The notes beneath the pieces are model-generated. The model saw only the letters and a list, made by a program, of their open reading frames with translations. It had not been told where the DNA came from and did not search any database. From assembly GCA_024398835.1 (NCBI GenBank), contig JAKSIK010000003.1:62001-126000 (forward strand): a stretch of DNA of 64,000 nt. Reading direction: 5' to 3'. Positions 51,840-60,993 of the stretch are shown here, piece after piece. The translations under genes were made by a program, and so were the position numbers. This stretch comes from Fibrobacter sp. GTDB taxonomy: Bacteria; Fibrobacterota; Fibrobacteria; Fibrobacterales; Fibrobacteraceae. Numbering within the stretch: position 1 is the first letter of the stretch; every line of letters starts with the position of its first letter.

Positions 51840-53192
51840 TTAGTTCCTCCCCTGGAACCATTGTTCAAATTTCTGTTGGTCGTAGTTCACCCAACAACCA
51901 CCAATGTTCTCTTGTCGGAACTTTAAATCATACTGAATGTTATGTGGATCGGTATCTTTTGCAACATTATACTTTAGGTCTGTGAAATCCTCATTACTTA
52001 AGCCTTTAGGATTATAGGTCAGCTTTTTGGCAAATGCAAACCGATAGTCGTTTTTCTCCACGCGCTTGTTATAGTCAGGATAAACAAAGCTCCATTCTTC
52101 ATCATCTTTTTTGCCTGGAATGCCGTTCATGTCAACATCAACTTTTTCATATTTATCGTTAGGCTTTGCTGATTTTACTATCATCAAATCCTTGATGTTG
52201 TTTTTTCCTGCCATTTTGTTTTTGTATGCAAGTTCAATATCATAGACAATGGGATTTGTCCTGTCACGAATGTCTTCATCAATTTCTCCGTCGCCATCAT
52301 TATCGACTCCATCATAGAGTTCCTCGTCGACACAACCGTCTCCGTCATCATCCGAAGTATCGCTGTAGCCGAATTGTGCAATGACGATGTTTAGGCTTTT
52401 TTCACGTGTTCTGTTGTCTTCTCCTGATTCGGTAGTTTGGGCTAGAGCTCCACAGGCTGTAGCGAAGGCTTGGTCTTTCGCCTCATCTTTGATTAAATCA
52501 AAACCTTGTAGGAACTGGTCTCCAGCAGTGCGCATGGCACTTGGATAGTATTTGCATGTATTGAAAACTTCATGAAATCCGTCTAGAGTTGAGTTGACTT
52601 TTCCTTTGAGAGAGTTGAGGACGACTCCAAGGTCGCACTCCTTGTCCACATTGGGATTGTTCTTGTCGCAAACATCTAAATCTTGAGCGGCGGAACGTAA
52701 ACCTAACATGGAATGTACGGACTCCAGTACCATATAGCTGTTGGCGAATGTCCCAAAGGTGATGACATTGTCCAAATTGCCTGTGGTATCCAACTCAATG
52801 AAAGTCTGTAAGAAGTTCCGTACGGTGTCCAGACTACTTTCGTATTTTTGAGCAGTTTTGTCATCCATGTCATAGAAGGGGATGGCGACTCCACTACTAA
52901 CATTGGCGTATTTAAGAAATTCAAAGGGATTGATTCCCTGCTGGCTCATAATGGTCTTGGCAAGCCCGTACCATGCTTCGGAGTGGGTCTTGTCGGCCTT
53001 GATTGCTTTCCTAAAATATTTTTCGGCCTCATTGTAGTCATTTTTTTGAAACTGGATGTAACCCTCGTATGTAAGGGCTTCGGCATCATCAGATTCAATG
53101 TTGATGCTTTCGGTGGGGTTGAAAAGATTACAACCACCCACGAACAGAGTGATTGCCGCAATGAAGGACAAAACGAGTTTTTTGGACTGCAT
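51840..53192 (-). CDS. TPR-containing lipoprotein with Asp-rich Ca-binding-like loop
   Basis: 450 residues. Lipobox FVGGC (Cys21). TPR-like units at about residues 35-85 (ALTYEGYIQFQKNDYNEAEKYFRKAIKAD). Residues 280-309 hold two closely spaced loops, DDDGDGCVDEEL and DNDGDGEIDEDI, similar to thrombospondin type-3 or dockerin-like Ca2+ sites. The rest is not assignable. Co-transcribed upstream of the PorV-like barrel, so it is probably a partner on the outer membrane. Possible Ca link to the Ca2+/Na+ exchanger next door is only positional. Confidence 0.82.
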   Translation of the reverse strand: MQSKKLVLSFIAAITLFVGGCNLFNPTESINIESDDAEALTYEGYIQFQKNDYNEAEKYFRKAIKADKTHSEAWYGLAKTIMSQQGINPFEFLKYANVSSGVAIPFYDMDDKTAQKYESSLDTVRNFLQTFIELDTTGNLDNVITFGTFANSYMVLESVHSMLGLRSAAQDLDVCDKNNPNVDKECDLGVVLNSLKGKVNSTLDGFHEVFNTCKYYPSAMRTAGDQFLQGFDLIKDEAKDQAFATACGALAQTTESGEDNRTREKSLNIVIAQFGYSDTSDDDGDGCVDEELYDGVDNDGDGEIDEDIRDRTNPIVYDIELAYKNKMAGKNNIKDLMIVKSAKPNDKYEKVDVDMNGIPGKKDDEEWSFVYPDYNKRVEKNDYRFAFAKKLTYNPKGLSNEDFTDLKYNVAKDTDPHNIQYDLKFRQENIGGCWVNYDQQKFEQWFQGRN

Positions 53193-53282
53193 CTGAAATT
53201 ATCCTGTGTTTATAAGAAATATAAAACTTATTTTTTTTGTTTTTATGAGGGGATTGGAGATATGGGCTCATTTTGGGCGATT

Positions 53283-53313
53283 TTGCCTAAATTAGCGTGT
53301 TTTAATATATTTG
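53283..53313 (+). promoter_or_regulatory. promoter of the YkgJ-like gene, probably leaderless
   Basis: TTGCCT (53283-53288), 17-bp spacer, TATATTTG (53306-53313). The transcription start would fall about 53318-53320, at the ATG itself (53320). Confidence 0.6.
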
Positions 53314-53319
53314 AAACCG

Positions 53320-54072
53320 ATGGAAACCTACCGCGACTATTTTCCGACCAAGGCATACAAAGTTTCAGCGATGAAACTCTCGAATCTGTTGCGGGTGGAA
53401 CGGGACCGTTTGGACGTTTTAGCCAATTCGCTTGGTCGGAAATCTGCCATTGGGCTGGATAACTTGCGGCAAGAACTTCCACGGATTGTTGATTTTTGCA
53501 AAAAATATCACGAGGCATACGCGGAATACTTGAGGGCGGTGATTCCGCAGCAACCGCGACCTATACAGTGCAGGGCTTCCTGTGGAAACTGCTGCCATCA
53601 CTATCCCATGTCGGTGGAACCCTTTGAGTTAATTTATCTGTATTCAAGCTTGCGGGAGCGGGAAGATTTTATTTCGGTAATGGAGGCTTGCCAGATTCGC
53701 TCTTCTTTGTTTGAAGGCCTGTACGAGAAGCGCTTTGCGGAACTGGGTTCGGAAGATGAGGCGGAGGACAAGGCCCTTCACGATTACTTTGGTGTGTGGA
53801 AGCCTTGCCCCTTTTCTGATGCAGCGGGAGATTGCGGGATTTACCCGCTACGGCCCGTGTCTTGCCGGATGTATTTTAGCGAGACAGACCCGAAGTACTG
53901 CACGCCAGAAGCGCTCCTGACGGATAAGAATGATAGTTATGTGGTTTACATGCCCGATAATATTGAGGAAGCCATCTATGGCATATCGGAACATTATGAG
54001 GCGCTGAACCTTCCGGAAAGTTATTTTGGCGGTTTGCTATCTTTGAACCAGTACGAAGGAATTCTCTCCTGA
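53320..54072 (+). CDS. YkgJ-like zinc/iron-chelating-domain protein
   Basis: 250 residues from ATG 53320; TTG 53311 would overlap the -10 box. CRASCGNCCHHYP (around residue 87) gives the CxxxxCxxCC cluster of the YkgJ family, and CPFSDAAGDCGIYPLRPVSCRMY completes the second half of the cysteine set thought to bind Zn2+ or an Fe-S cluster. The N-terminal about 80 residues are helical. The stop TGA shares its last base with the next ATG (TGATG), so translation of the SprT-like gene is coupled. Confidence 0.85.
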   Translation: METYRDYFPTKAYKVSAMKLSNLLRVERDRLDVLANSLGRKSAIGLDNLRQELPRIVDFCKKYHEAYAEYLRAVIPQQPRPIQCRASCGNCCHHYPMSVEPFELIYLYSSLREREDFISVMEACQIRSSLFEGLYEKRFAELGSEDEAEDKALHDYFGVWKPCPFSDAAGDCGIYPLRPVSCRMYFSETDPKYCTPEALLTDKNDSYVVYMPDNIEEAIYGISEHYEALNLPESYFGGLLSLNQYEGILS

Positions 54073-54878
54073 TGGCTTTTGAGTATAGCGATAATCAGTC
54101 TGGGCAGTTGGATCTTTTCGGGAATTTTCCCGCGAAGAAGGTTGTTCCTGCAGCCGAAATTGTTTCGCCAGAGCTATCGCAGAATGGACTCGTCCATTTC
54201 CGTTACAATCCCTTGATGAAAAAAAGCATCCGCTGCAGTGGCGGAGGGCTTTTTGGTCACCCGGAGGTGATACTGCCGGGCTATATGAAGGCACCTGAAT
54301 TTGTGGATGCCCGTGAACTTGCGGCGGAGTGGGCGGAACATGCTTTACGCCGGAAGACCCAGAAGAATAAGGCCATCATCAAGGATTTGGTTTCCAGACT
54401 TTGGACTTTGGTGGATCAGATTCTGGTGGATAAGGGAGAGGCTCCTACGGAAAGTCGCGGTAGGCTACCGCCCATTCGGCCCAAAGGAAACTGCCACAAT
54501 TTGGACGATATTTTGGCCGCGGTGAATGAAACCTATTTTGATGGAGCGTTGACCTGCAGAATCACCTGGAGCAATCGGGTTGGAGGTCTCAGTTTCCATT
54601 CCCTCCGGAAAGACCCGAAAACAGGCGAGGAGTTCCATCTCATCAGCATTAGCCGCGGTTATGACATGCCCAACTGCCCCAAGTATGCGGTTGCTGGCGT
54701 GGTATACCATGAGTGCCTTCACATCGTAATTCCTGTGGAGGAACGGAATGGGCGCCGTGTGGTTCATGGTCGTCAATTTCGGCAGCGGGAGCGGCGCTAC
54801 ATCTTTTATGATGAATGGATCAAGTGGCACAAGGAAGTGCTGCCTAAAAATATTCGCGCCATGCGCCGCAAACGATAA
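54072..54878 (+). CDS. SprT-like zinc metallopeptidase-domain protein
   Basis: 268 residues. The N-terminus (SGQLDLFG) is acidic and unassigned. The C-terminal part has LDDILAAVNETYFDGALTCRITWSNR, ISRGYDMPNCPKYAVAGVVYHECLHIVIP (HECLH zinc motif) and HGRQFRQRERRY with the third ligand, matching SprT/YgjP-like metalloproteases. The domain is related to DNA-protein crosslink peptidases. Translationally coupled to the YkgJ-like gene. Confidence 0.85.
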   Translation: MAFEYSDNQSGQLDLFGNFPAKKVVPAAEIVSPELSQNGLVHFRYNPLMKKSIRCSGGGLFGHPEVILPGYMKAPEFVDARELAAEWAEHALRRKTQKNKAIIKDLVSRLWTLVDQILVDKGEAPTESRGRLPPIRPKGNCHNLDDILAAVNETYFDGALTCRITWSNRVGGLSFHSLRKDPKTGEEFHLISISRGYDMPNCPKYAVAGVVYHECLHIVIPVEERNGRRVVHGRQFRQRERRYIFYDEWIKWHKEVLPKNIRAMRRKR

Positions 54879-54885
54879 TGCTTTG

Positions 54886-54910
54886 CAAAAATGGGACCGT
54901 CGCCGGTCCC
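54886..54910 (-). terminator. terminator of the CoA-dehydratase-activase gene
   Basis: GGGACCG (54893-54899) and CGGTCCC (54904-54910) with a 4-nt loop; on the minus strand the stem is followed by ATTTTTGC. It lies 6 bp beyond the stop at 54916. Confidence 0.8.
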
Positions 54911-54915
54911 AGATA

Positions 54916-57900
54916 TTAATTTTCGGATTTTCCCTTGTTCGCTTTTTCCAGCTCTCGGGCGTTGATGATGAGCATCTGCAAACGATTTTCGATGTTTGCA
55001 AAGCTGGTGTCCGGATCGTAGTCCAGACTCAACACCTGAATGTTGGGGCAACGTTCCTTCACAGCCTTGGTAAGGCCGCGGCCGCTGATGTGGTTCGCTA
55101 GGCAGGCAAAGGGTTGCAGGATGATGAAGCTGTTGATGCCTCTCTTGGCATTGTACAGAATCTCACCCGGGATGAGCCAGCCTTCGCCGGTATTGTAGCT
55201 CGGGTCGATGATGTCGCCAACCAAGTCCACCAACTCGTAGCAGTCGGCGTGATGCTCGTAGAGTTTGAACTTGTGCATCACCTTATGGACTGTTTCCACA
55301 GCGTGGGTATAGACCTTAGCCGTTATGCCACCCACAATCTTATCATTGATGGGGTTGGCAGAGAAACCGCGTTTCAGTTTGATGCCACGTACCACTTCGT
55401 CCACGCGGAAGAAGTCCATCATGCCGGGCAGGTAGACTTCCATGCCGTTGTTCATCAGGTATTCTTCCACATAGCCGTTGGCGCTGGGGTGATAGTTCAT
55501 GAGAATTTCGCCAAGCACAGCCACGCGAGGCTTGCGGACGCTGCGGTCCACCTCGATGCCGTTGAAGGCTTCGATGCAGGCACTCAGCATTTCGATGACA
55601 TTCTTCGGGTAGGCGAGCTCGGAGGGCTTTAGGATGGCAATCATTCGCATCAGAAGCGGCATCCAGTGGTCGTAAACCTTCTGGGTACTGCCTTTCACCA
55701 CTTCATAGGGGCGGCAAGCGCGGTACATGGTCTCGAGGCAATCCATGGTGGCGATGCCCCACAGCATGTGGAGGCGGAAGTGGAGCCCCAATTGGAAACC
55801 AGGATGCATGCCCTTGTTATCGGTGCCGGTGGTGATGATGGAAACATCGTGGAATCCGGCTTCGTCCAAAGCTTTACGGGCGAGAACGGCGTACTGCACG
55901 GCGCGGCAGTTTTCACAGTTTTTGGCTAGGCCCACGGATACTTCGGTCTGCTTGACTTCGGGGTGGTCCTTGAGCCATTTCAGGTTTTCGCCGATGTTCA
56001 CTTGGCAGGGGAAGCAGATGTCGTTATGAACGTACTTTTTGCCAAGTTCGATGGCTTCTCTGTCGGCCAGAGGTAAGCTTTCGGCGATGTAGCCTTGAGC
56101 CTTGATGTATTCTGCCGCAAGGACGCCAAAAGCGGGGGACAGGTTTGGCACCAGAATCTTGCGCTTGGTCTTGTCCTCTGCAGTAAATGGCGTGTGGTAA
56201 AGTGGTTCGTGAGATTCCGGCTTGTCCGGAAGTTCTGCCGCCCGGCGAGCCTTCACTGTCTCGATGAAACTCTTTACGCGGATTCCTACAGGGCCGCGGG
56301 CGTCGCCTTCATCCAGCTTCAGCATCAGCATTTCCTTGTTGGAATCCCGGTGCAGCATACGCATCATTTCGTCAGTCAAGATGGAATCATGTCCACAACC
56401 GAAGCTCACAATCTGTGCCAGTTCCACATTGGGGTCCTTGGCCGCAATCATGGTAGCGCCAAGCATGCGCAAGTGGAAGGTGTTCTTGATTTCCACGCGG
56501 GTAGCCTTGGGAACATCCTGGTCGTAAACGCCAGGGAGGGATTCCGTAGTGAGTACCGGGATTCCCATGGCGGTGAAGTGGCTTGCGATGTTGTGGTTGA
56601 TGAGGGTGTCCGCATGGTAGGGGCGGCCCGCAATGACCACGGCGAAACTGTTTCGGGCGCGCACTTCGTCCAAAATCTTTTGACCTTCTTCCAGGAGGGT
56701 GGTGCGGTAGGCATTCAAAGCCTTTTCGCCTTCGGCCACTGCCTTCGAAAGGAGTTTCTTGTCCAAATCCCAATGTTCATGGAACCATTCTACAGTCTGA
56801 CTCTTGCGGAGTTTTGCATTGAACCAGTGGAAAATGGGCTGGTCCATGGGAATGCCGTAGTTCTTTTCGGGAGCGTCGGTATTCTTACAGATGTTGGGGT
56901 AGCCTTGCACCACCGGGCAAACGGAGGTGGCGGTAAACTTGGTATGGTCGCTGGGAAGTGCAACCATCATGGGGAAGAAGATGCGGTCCACCTTCTTGTC
57001 GATGAGGGAGAGCACGTGGCCGTGAACCAGTTTTGCCGGGAAGCATACCGTATCGCTAGGCACGCTGTGGAGTCCCGATTCAAACAGTTTGTAGTCACTC
57101 TGGCGACTCACCACCACGGTATAGCCGAGGCTGGTGAAGAAGGCCTTCCAGAAGGGGAGGCTGGCCCAGAATTCCAGCACGCGCGGAATACCGATGGTCT
57201 TGCCGTTCTGGGGCACGAGAATCTGCGGGGCGTAGTCCTTCACCAAGAGCTGGTTGGTGCGCTTGATCATGTCGGGCACGGCCTGCATCTTCTTGTTGAT
57301 TTCCGCAATGAGCTTCTTGGTGGCCGGATCGTTTGGGTCGGCGGTAACTTCGCCGCGTTCGCAGCGGTTTCCGGTAACGAAACTCTGACCGTCACTGAAG
57401 GTGACGATGGTGCGGGAGCAGTGGTTGGTGCAGTACTGGCAAAGCTGGCCCGGCTGGTTGTGCCAGCTGAAATTGCGCATGGCTTCAAGACCGATGAACT
57501 TGGTCTGAATAGTGGGGTCGGACATGCGCTTCTCTTCCATGAACTTCTTCGTGAGGAGGGCAATGCCGATAGCACCCATTTCGCCCGGGCGTTCCGGACG
57601 GATTGGCTTGAGGCCGGTGTACTGTTCAAAGGCGCGGAGAACGGCGTTGTTCTTGAAGGTTCCGCCCTGAACCACCACCTTTTTGCCCAAGGTGTTGAGG
57701 TTGCGGATGCGGATCACCTTGGTGAACACGTTGTTGATGATGGAGCGGCAAATGCCGGCGATAATGTCTTCGGGTTGCTTTCCGTCGCGCTGCTCCGTAA
57801 TGATGGAACTGTTCATGAACACGGTACAGCGGGAGCCAAGCTGACTTGGGCTCTTGGCGTTGAAGGCCAGTTCCGCGATTTTCTCCATGGGAATCCCGAG

Positions 57901-59349
57901 AGAGCGGGCATAGGTCTCGATGAAGGAACCGCAACCGGAGGAGCAGGCTTCGTTCAGGATGATTCCTGTGACCACGCCGTCCTGGACGGAGATGGCCTTC
58001 ATGTCCTGACCACCGATATCCAGAATGAAGGACACGTCGGGGCAAATCATCTGGGCGGCATTGGCGTGGGCCACAGTTTCCACTGTATGGTAGTCTGCAT
58101 GGACGGCTTTCGCAAAGAGTTGCTCGCCGTAACCCGTAGTGCCGACACCCAGAATGTTCAGCTTACAGCCGTATTCTTCGTAGCGGTCTGCCAAATCATT
58201 GAGGGCGCGCTTCAAAACGGCTAAGGGTTCGCCATCGTTGCTGGCATAGAATCCGTCCACCACTTGGTTGGTTTCGTCCAAAAGCACGAATTTTGTGGTG
58301 GTGGAACCGGCGTCGATACCCAGGTAAACGTTGAGGGTGCTGCCGGAAGGTGGCTGCGGGTAATGATTTCCGGCCATCTTATGGTCTTCCAGGAACTGCT
58401 TGTATTCCTCGTCGTTCTTGAAGAACAAATCTGCGCTGGCTTTGGCCTTATTCTCGGCCTGGCGGACTTCATTAAAGTGAATCAGGGCGTCCAGAGAGCC
58501 TTCTCTCCGGTACATGCACTCCTGATTTCCGAACATGGAGCCCAGAGAAAGGGCTGCCCCCATTGCGACCAGCACTTCGGAGTGCTCCGGGACAATGGCC
58601 TGTTCGTCATTAATTCCCAGGCGTTCCTTGAAGGCGCGAACCAGGGTGGGGTTGAATGTAAGGGGGCCACCCTCGAAAATAACGGGGGGCTTGATTTCCA
58701 TACCTTGGGCGAGGCCACCGATGGTCTGCTTGGCAATGGCATGGAAGCTGGAAAGGGCGATGTCTTCCTTGGCAACGCCGTTGTTCAGCATGGGTTGAAT
58801 GTCCGTTTTGGCAAAAACGCCGCAACGTCCGGAAATTTCGTAGACCTTCTGGCCGCGCTTGGCAAAACCTTCAAAGGCTTCCGTCTTGATGCGGAGTAGT
58901 TCCGCCACCTGGTCAATAAAAGCTCCAGTACCGCCGGCGCAAACGCCGTTCATGCGCATATCGCTGGCAATGAGCTTCCCTGTGGTGCGGTCTTTTTCAA
59001 AAAATACGACTTTGGCGTCCTGACCGCCCAACTCGATAGCGACGCGGGCATCAGGGTAAGTGTTTCGGACGGCGAGGGCGTTGGCCACCACTTCTTGAAC
59101 GAAAAAGGCCTTGGTGGCGTCGGCAAAAGGCTGACCACCGCTACCGCAGAATGCGACGCGGAAGTTCTTTTCGGGGAACAGGCCATGGGCTTCACGCAGA
59201 ACCTCATAAACCTTCTGGGCCTGCATGGCGTTGTGGCGCTGATATGTATAATGCAAAAGCTTGGATGTTTCGGGATCGACTACAGCGATCTTTACAGTGG
59301 TAGAACCTACGTCTACACCAACCCATAAATCATTTGTAGAATTATTCAT
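54916..59349 (-). CDS. giant two-ATPase CoA-dehydratase-activase-related protein
   Basis: 1477 residues. Two BadF/BadG/BcrA/BcrD-type ATPase domains: the first from residue 9 (WVGVDVGSTTVK, ELGGQDAK at 107, CAGGTGAFID with Cys137, GRCGVF with Cys176), the second from 341 (YLGIDAGSTTTK, DIGGQDMKAI, CSSGCGSFIETYA). Cysteines of these pairs bind the Fe-S cluster of the archetypal activase. A DUF2229/HgdB-like section follows, with CQYCTNHCSRT, DTVCFPAKLVHGH, GRPYHADTLINH, CGHDSILTDEMMR, NDICFPCQVN and CENCRAVQY. The normally separate activase and dehydratase-like subunits are therefore one chain. Substrate is unknown; a redox ATP-driven Fe-S protein is likely. Single gene with its own terminator. 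Confidence 0.93.
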   Translation of the reverse strand: MNNSTNDLWVGVDVGSTTVKIAVVDPETSKLLHYTYQRHNAMQAQKVYEVLREAHGLFPEKNFRVAFCGSGGQPFADATKAFFVQEVVANALAVRNTYPDARVAIELGGQDAKVVFFEKDRTTGKLIASDMRMNGVCAGGTGAFIDQVAELLRIKTEAFEGFAKRGQKVYEISGRCGVFAKTDIQPMLNNGVAKEDIALSSFHAIAKQTIGGLAQGMEIKPPVIFEGGPLTFNPTLVRAFKERLGINDEQAIVPEHSEVLVAMGAALSLGSMFGNQECMYRREGSLDALIHFNEVRQAENKAKASADLFFKNDEEYKQFLEDHKMAGNHYPQPPSGSTLNVYLGIDAGSTTTKFVLLDETNQVVDGFYASNDGEPLAVLKRALNDLADRYEEYGCKLNILGVGTTGYGEQLFAKAVHADYHTVETVAHANAAQMICPDVSFILDIGGQDMKAISVQDGVVTGIILNEACSSGCGSFIETYARSLGIPMEKIAELAFNAKSPSQLGSRCTVFMNSSIITEQRDGKQPEDIIAGICRSIINNVFTKVIRIRNLNTLGKKVVVQGGTFKNNAVLRAFEQYTGLKPIRPERPGEMGAIGIALLTKKFMEEKRMSDPTIQTKFIGLEAMRNFSWHNQPGQLCQYCTNHCSRTIVTFSDGQSFVTGNRCERGEVTADPNDPATKKLIAEINKKMQAVPDMIKRTNQLLVKDYAPQILVPQNGKTIGIPRVLEFWASLPFWKAFFTSLGYTVVVSRQSDYKLFESGLHSVPSDTVCFPAKLVHGHVLSLIDKKVDRIFFPMMVALPSDHTKFTATSVCPVVQGYPNICKNTDAPEKNYGIPMDQPIFHWFNAKLRKSQTVEWFHEHWDLDKKLLSKAVAEGEKALNAYRTTLLEEGQKILDEVRARNSFAVVIAGRPYHADTLINHNIASHFTAMGIPVLTTESLPGVYDQDVPKATRVEIKNTFHLRMLGATMIAAKDPNVELAQIVSFGCGHDSILTDEMMRMLHRDSNKEMLMLKLDEGDARGPVGIRVKSFIETVKARRAAELPDKPESHEPLYHTPFTAEDKTKRKILVPNLSPAFGVLAAEYIKAQGYIAESLPLADREAIELGKKYVHNDICFPCQVNIGENLKWLKDHPEVKQTEVSVGLAKNCENCRAVQYAVLARKALDEAGFHDVSIITTGTDNKGMHPGFQLGLHFRLHMLWGIATMDCLETMYRACRPYEVVKGSTQKVYDHWMPLLMRMIAILKPSELAYPKNVIEMLSACIEAFNGIEVDRSVRKPRVAVLGEILMNYHPSANGYVEEYLMNNGMEVYLPGMMDFFRVDEVVRGIKLKRGFSANPINDKIVGGITAKVYTHAVETVHKVMHKFKLYEHHADCYELVDLVGDIIDPSYNTGEGWLIPGEILYNAKRGINSFIILQPFACLANHISGRGLTKAVKERCPNIQVLSLDYDPDTSFANIENRLQMLIINARELEKANKGKSEN

Positions 59350-59381
59350 AGTGCGTCAAAGATAGAAATTTTGGTCTGTAT

Positions 59382-59415
59382 ACAAAAAAAATCCTCCCGC
59401 TAGTGGGGAGGATTT
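59382..59415 (-). terminator. terminator of the Ala/Pro-stalk porin gene
   Basis: AAATCCTCCC (59389-59398) pairs with GGGAGGATTT (59406-59415); the minus strand continues with a run of T to 59382. It lies just past the stop at 59437 and before the start of the giant activase gene. Confidence 0.85.
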
Positions 59416-59436
59416 CTTGCTGGAATGCAATTTTTC

Positions 59437-60993
59437 TTAGTTGATGCGACCAATCAGGTTGCCAGAGAGCATGTAGTCCTTGGTGCTGCCGTAGCTGTGG
59501 AAACCAGCAGACAGGCTGAAGCGATCGGTGAAGGACTTTTCCAGGTAGATGGCTCCGAGAACGTCTTTCACGTGCTTGGCCTTGAAACCCTGGTATTCAG
59601 GATGTTCGTCACGGTCGGCAATGTATTCCGCTTCAAGAATGATGCGGTCCACAACGGGAGTGAATACTGCGATACCACCGGTAACGGGGATAATCATGTC
59701 TTCATCGGGGTCGATGTTCATGAGAGCTGCTTCAGCAAAGATGTTGAAGTAGTTCTGCACTACAGGGAGGTTTGCCTTAAGGGATGCGTTGTGCTTCACT
59801 TCGGAGTCGCTATCGTAAACCACGTCAAAGAGGTTGCTGCGATAGGCGAGCTGGATGTTCAAATCGCTGATTCCCTGAAGACCATGGAAGTTGAAAGCGG
59901 CACGGAGGTCACCCTTGTTCAGGTGAGAAGACCCACTGATGAGGGACACAAAGAAATCCACATTGTCAGAAGGTGTGAAACCAAACTGCAACTGGTTTTC
60001 GGAATTCTGGGTGGACATGAATCCGGCCAGATAACCATCGATGTAACCACCGAAGTAGTCGCCGTTCTTATCAGTGTTGTCCCAACGACCGACCTTGAAA
60101 CTGAAGAGGTCAGTTTCCTGCATAGCCCATGCTTCGTCGAGAGAGAAGTAGTCGTCTACAGATTCCACTTTGTCTTCGCGAATCATTTCACGCTTTTCGC
60201 GCTTGGTGTTGTAGCCTGCAGGTTCGCTTGCCAAATCGCCAGGATAGAAGGCTACGCCAATCTTACCCTTGAAATCATCGCCTTCAGCGAGGATGGCAAA
60301 GTTTGCTTCGCCATTCCAGGTTTCCAGGTTGTCGCCATTTTCGTCATCTTCGCTAGTCCAGAACACCTTGCCAGCTTCCAATTCAAAGTCGGCATTAATG
60401 TCAAAGGCGAGTTTCTGGGTCTTGATGACGGCGTCTTCTTCATTAACCAATTTTTTCTTTTTGCGCTTCTTCTTAGCGGGTTTCTTTTCAGGAGCCTTCT
60501 TTGCGACTACTTCTTCCTTTGCAGGTTCTGCAGCAGCAACTTCTTCAGCGGGAGCAGCCTCGGCGGCAGGAGCCTCAGCAGCGGCCTGTTCGGCGGGAGC
60601 AGCTTCGGCGGCAGGAGCCTCAGCAGCAGCTTGTTCGGCGGGAGCGGCTTCAGCGGCAGGAGCCTCAGGAGCAGCGGCCTGTTCAGCGGGAGCGGCTTCG
60701 GCGGCAGGAGCCTCAGGAGCAGCGGCCTGTTCGACGGGAGCGGCTTCGGCAGCAGGAGCAGCAGGAGCAGCGGCCTGTTCGGCGGGAGCGGCTTCGGCAG
60801 CAGGAGCGGCAGGAGCAGCGGCCTGCTCGGCGGGAGCGGCTTCGGCAGCAGGAGCGGCAGGAGCAGCGGCCTGCTCAGCGGGTGCAGCTGCTGGTTGTGC
60901 TGGTTCAGCAGCGGGTGCTGCCGGTGCAGTGGCTTCAGGAGCAGCGAATACGGCTGCAGCCAAAAGGCACGTTGCAAGGAACATCTTCTTCAT
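59437..60993 (-). CDS. porin-like outer-membrane protein with Ala/Pro/Glu repeat stalk
   Basis: 518 residues. Signal peptide (LATCLLAAAVFA), then about 150 residues of (AAPAEQAAAPAAPAAE)-type repeats, a Lys-rich KKKRKKKKL cluster near residue 178, and a C-terminal barrel (about 185-518) paralogous to 33603-34637. The repeat stalk may cross the periplasm or bind wall, and the basic cluster may touch wall polymers or LPS; this is inference. GGAG ribosome site before ATG. The repeat DNA is open in all frames, so several artificial ORFs cover it. Confidence 0.9.
   Translation of the reverse strand: MKKMFLATCLLAAAVFAAPEATAPAAPAAEPAQPAAAPAEQAAAPAAPAAEAAPAEQAAAPAAPAAEAAPAEQAAAPAAPAAEAAPVEQAAAPEAPAAEAAPAEQAAAPEAPAAEAAPAEQAAAEAPAAEAAPAEQAAAEAPAAEAAPAEEVAAAEPAKEEVVAKKAPEKKPAKKKRKKKKLVNEEDAVIKTQKLAFDINADFELEAGKVFWTSEDDENGDNLETWNGEANFAILAEGDDFKGKIGVAFYPGDLASEPAGYNTKREKREMIREDKVESVDDYFSLDEAWAMQETDLFSFKVGRWDNTDKNGDYFGGYIDGYLAGFMSTQNSENQLQFGFTPSDNVDFFVSLISGSSHLNKGDLRAAFNFHGLQGISDLNIQLAYRSNLFDVVYDSDSEVKHNASLKANLPVVQNYFNIFAEAALMNIDPDEDMIIPVTGGIAVFTPVVDRIILEAEYIADRDEHPEYQGFKAKHVKDVLGAIYLEKSFTDRFSLSAGFHSYGSTKDYMLSGNLIGRIN
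60547..60900 (-). repeat. about 45-48-bp tandem repeats encoding Ala/Pro/Glu/Gln
   Basis: Successive units of 15 or 16 codons (AAPAEQAAAPAAPAAE and AAPAEQAAAEAPAAE variants), roughly eight copies, almost no stop codons in any frame. Expansion or contraction by slippage is likely. Confidence 0.85.

Noticed and set aside
56095..58224. Plus-strand 709-codon frame over the activase gene
   Set aside because: Shadow of a strongly supported gene on the other strand.
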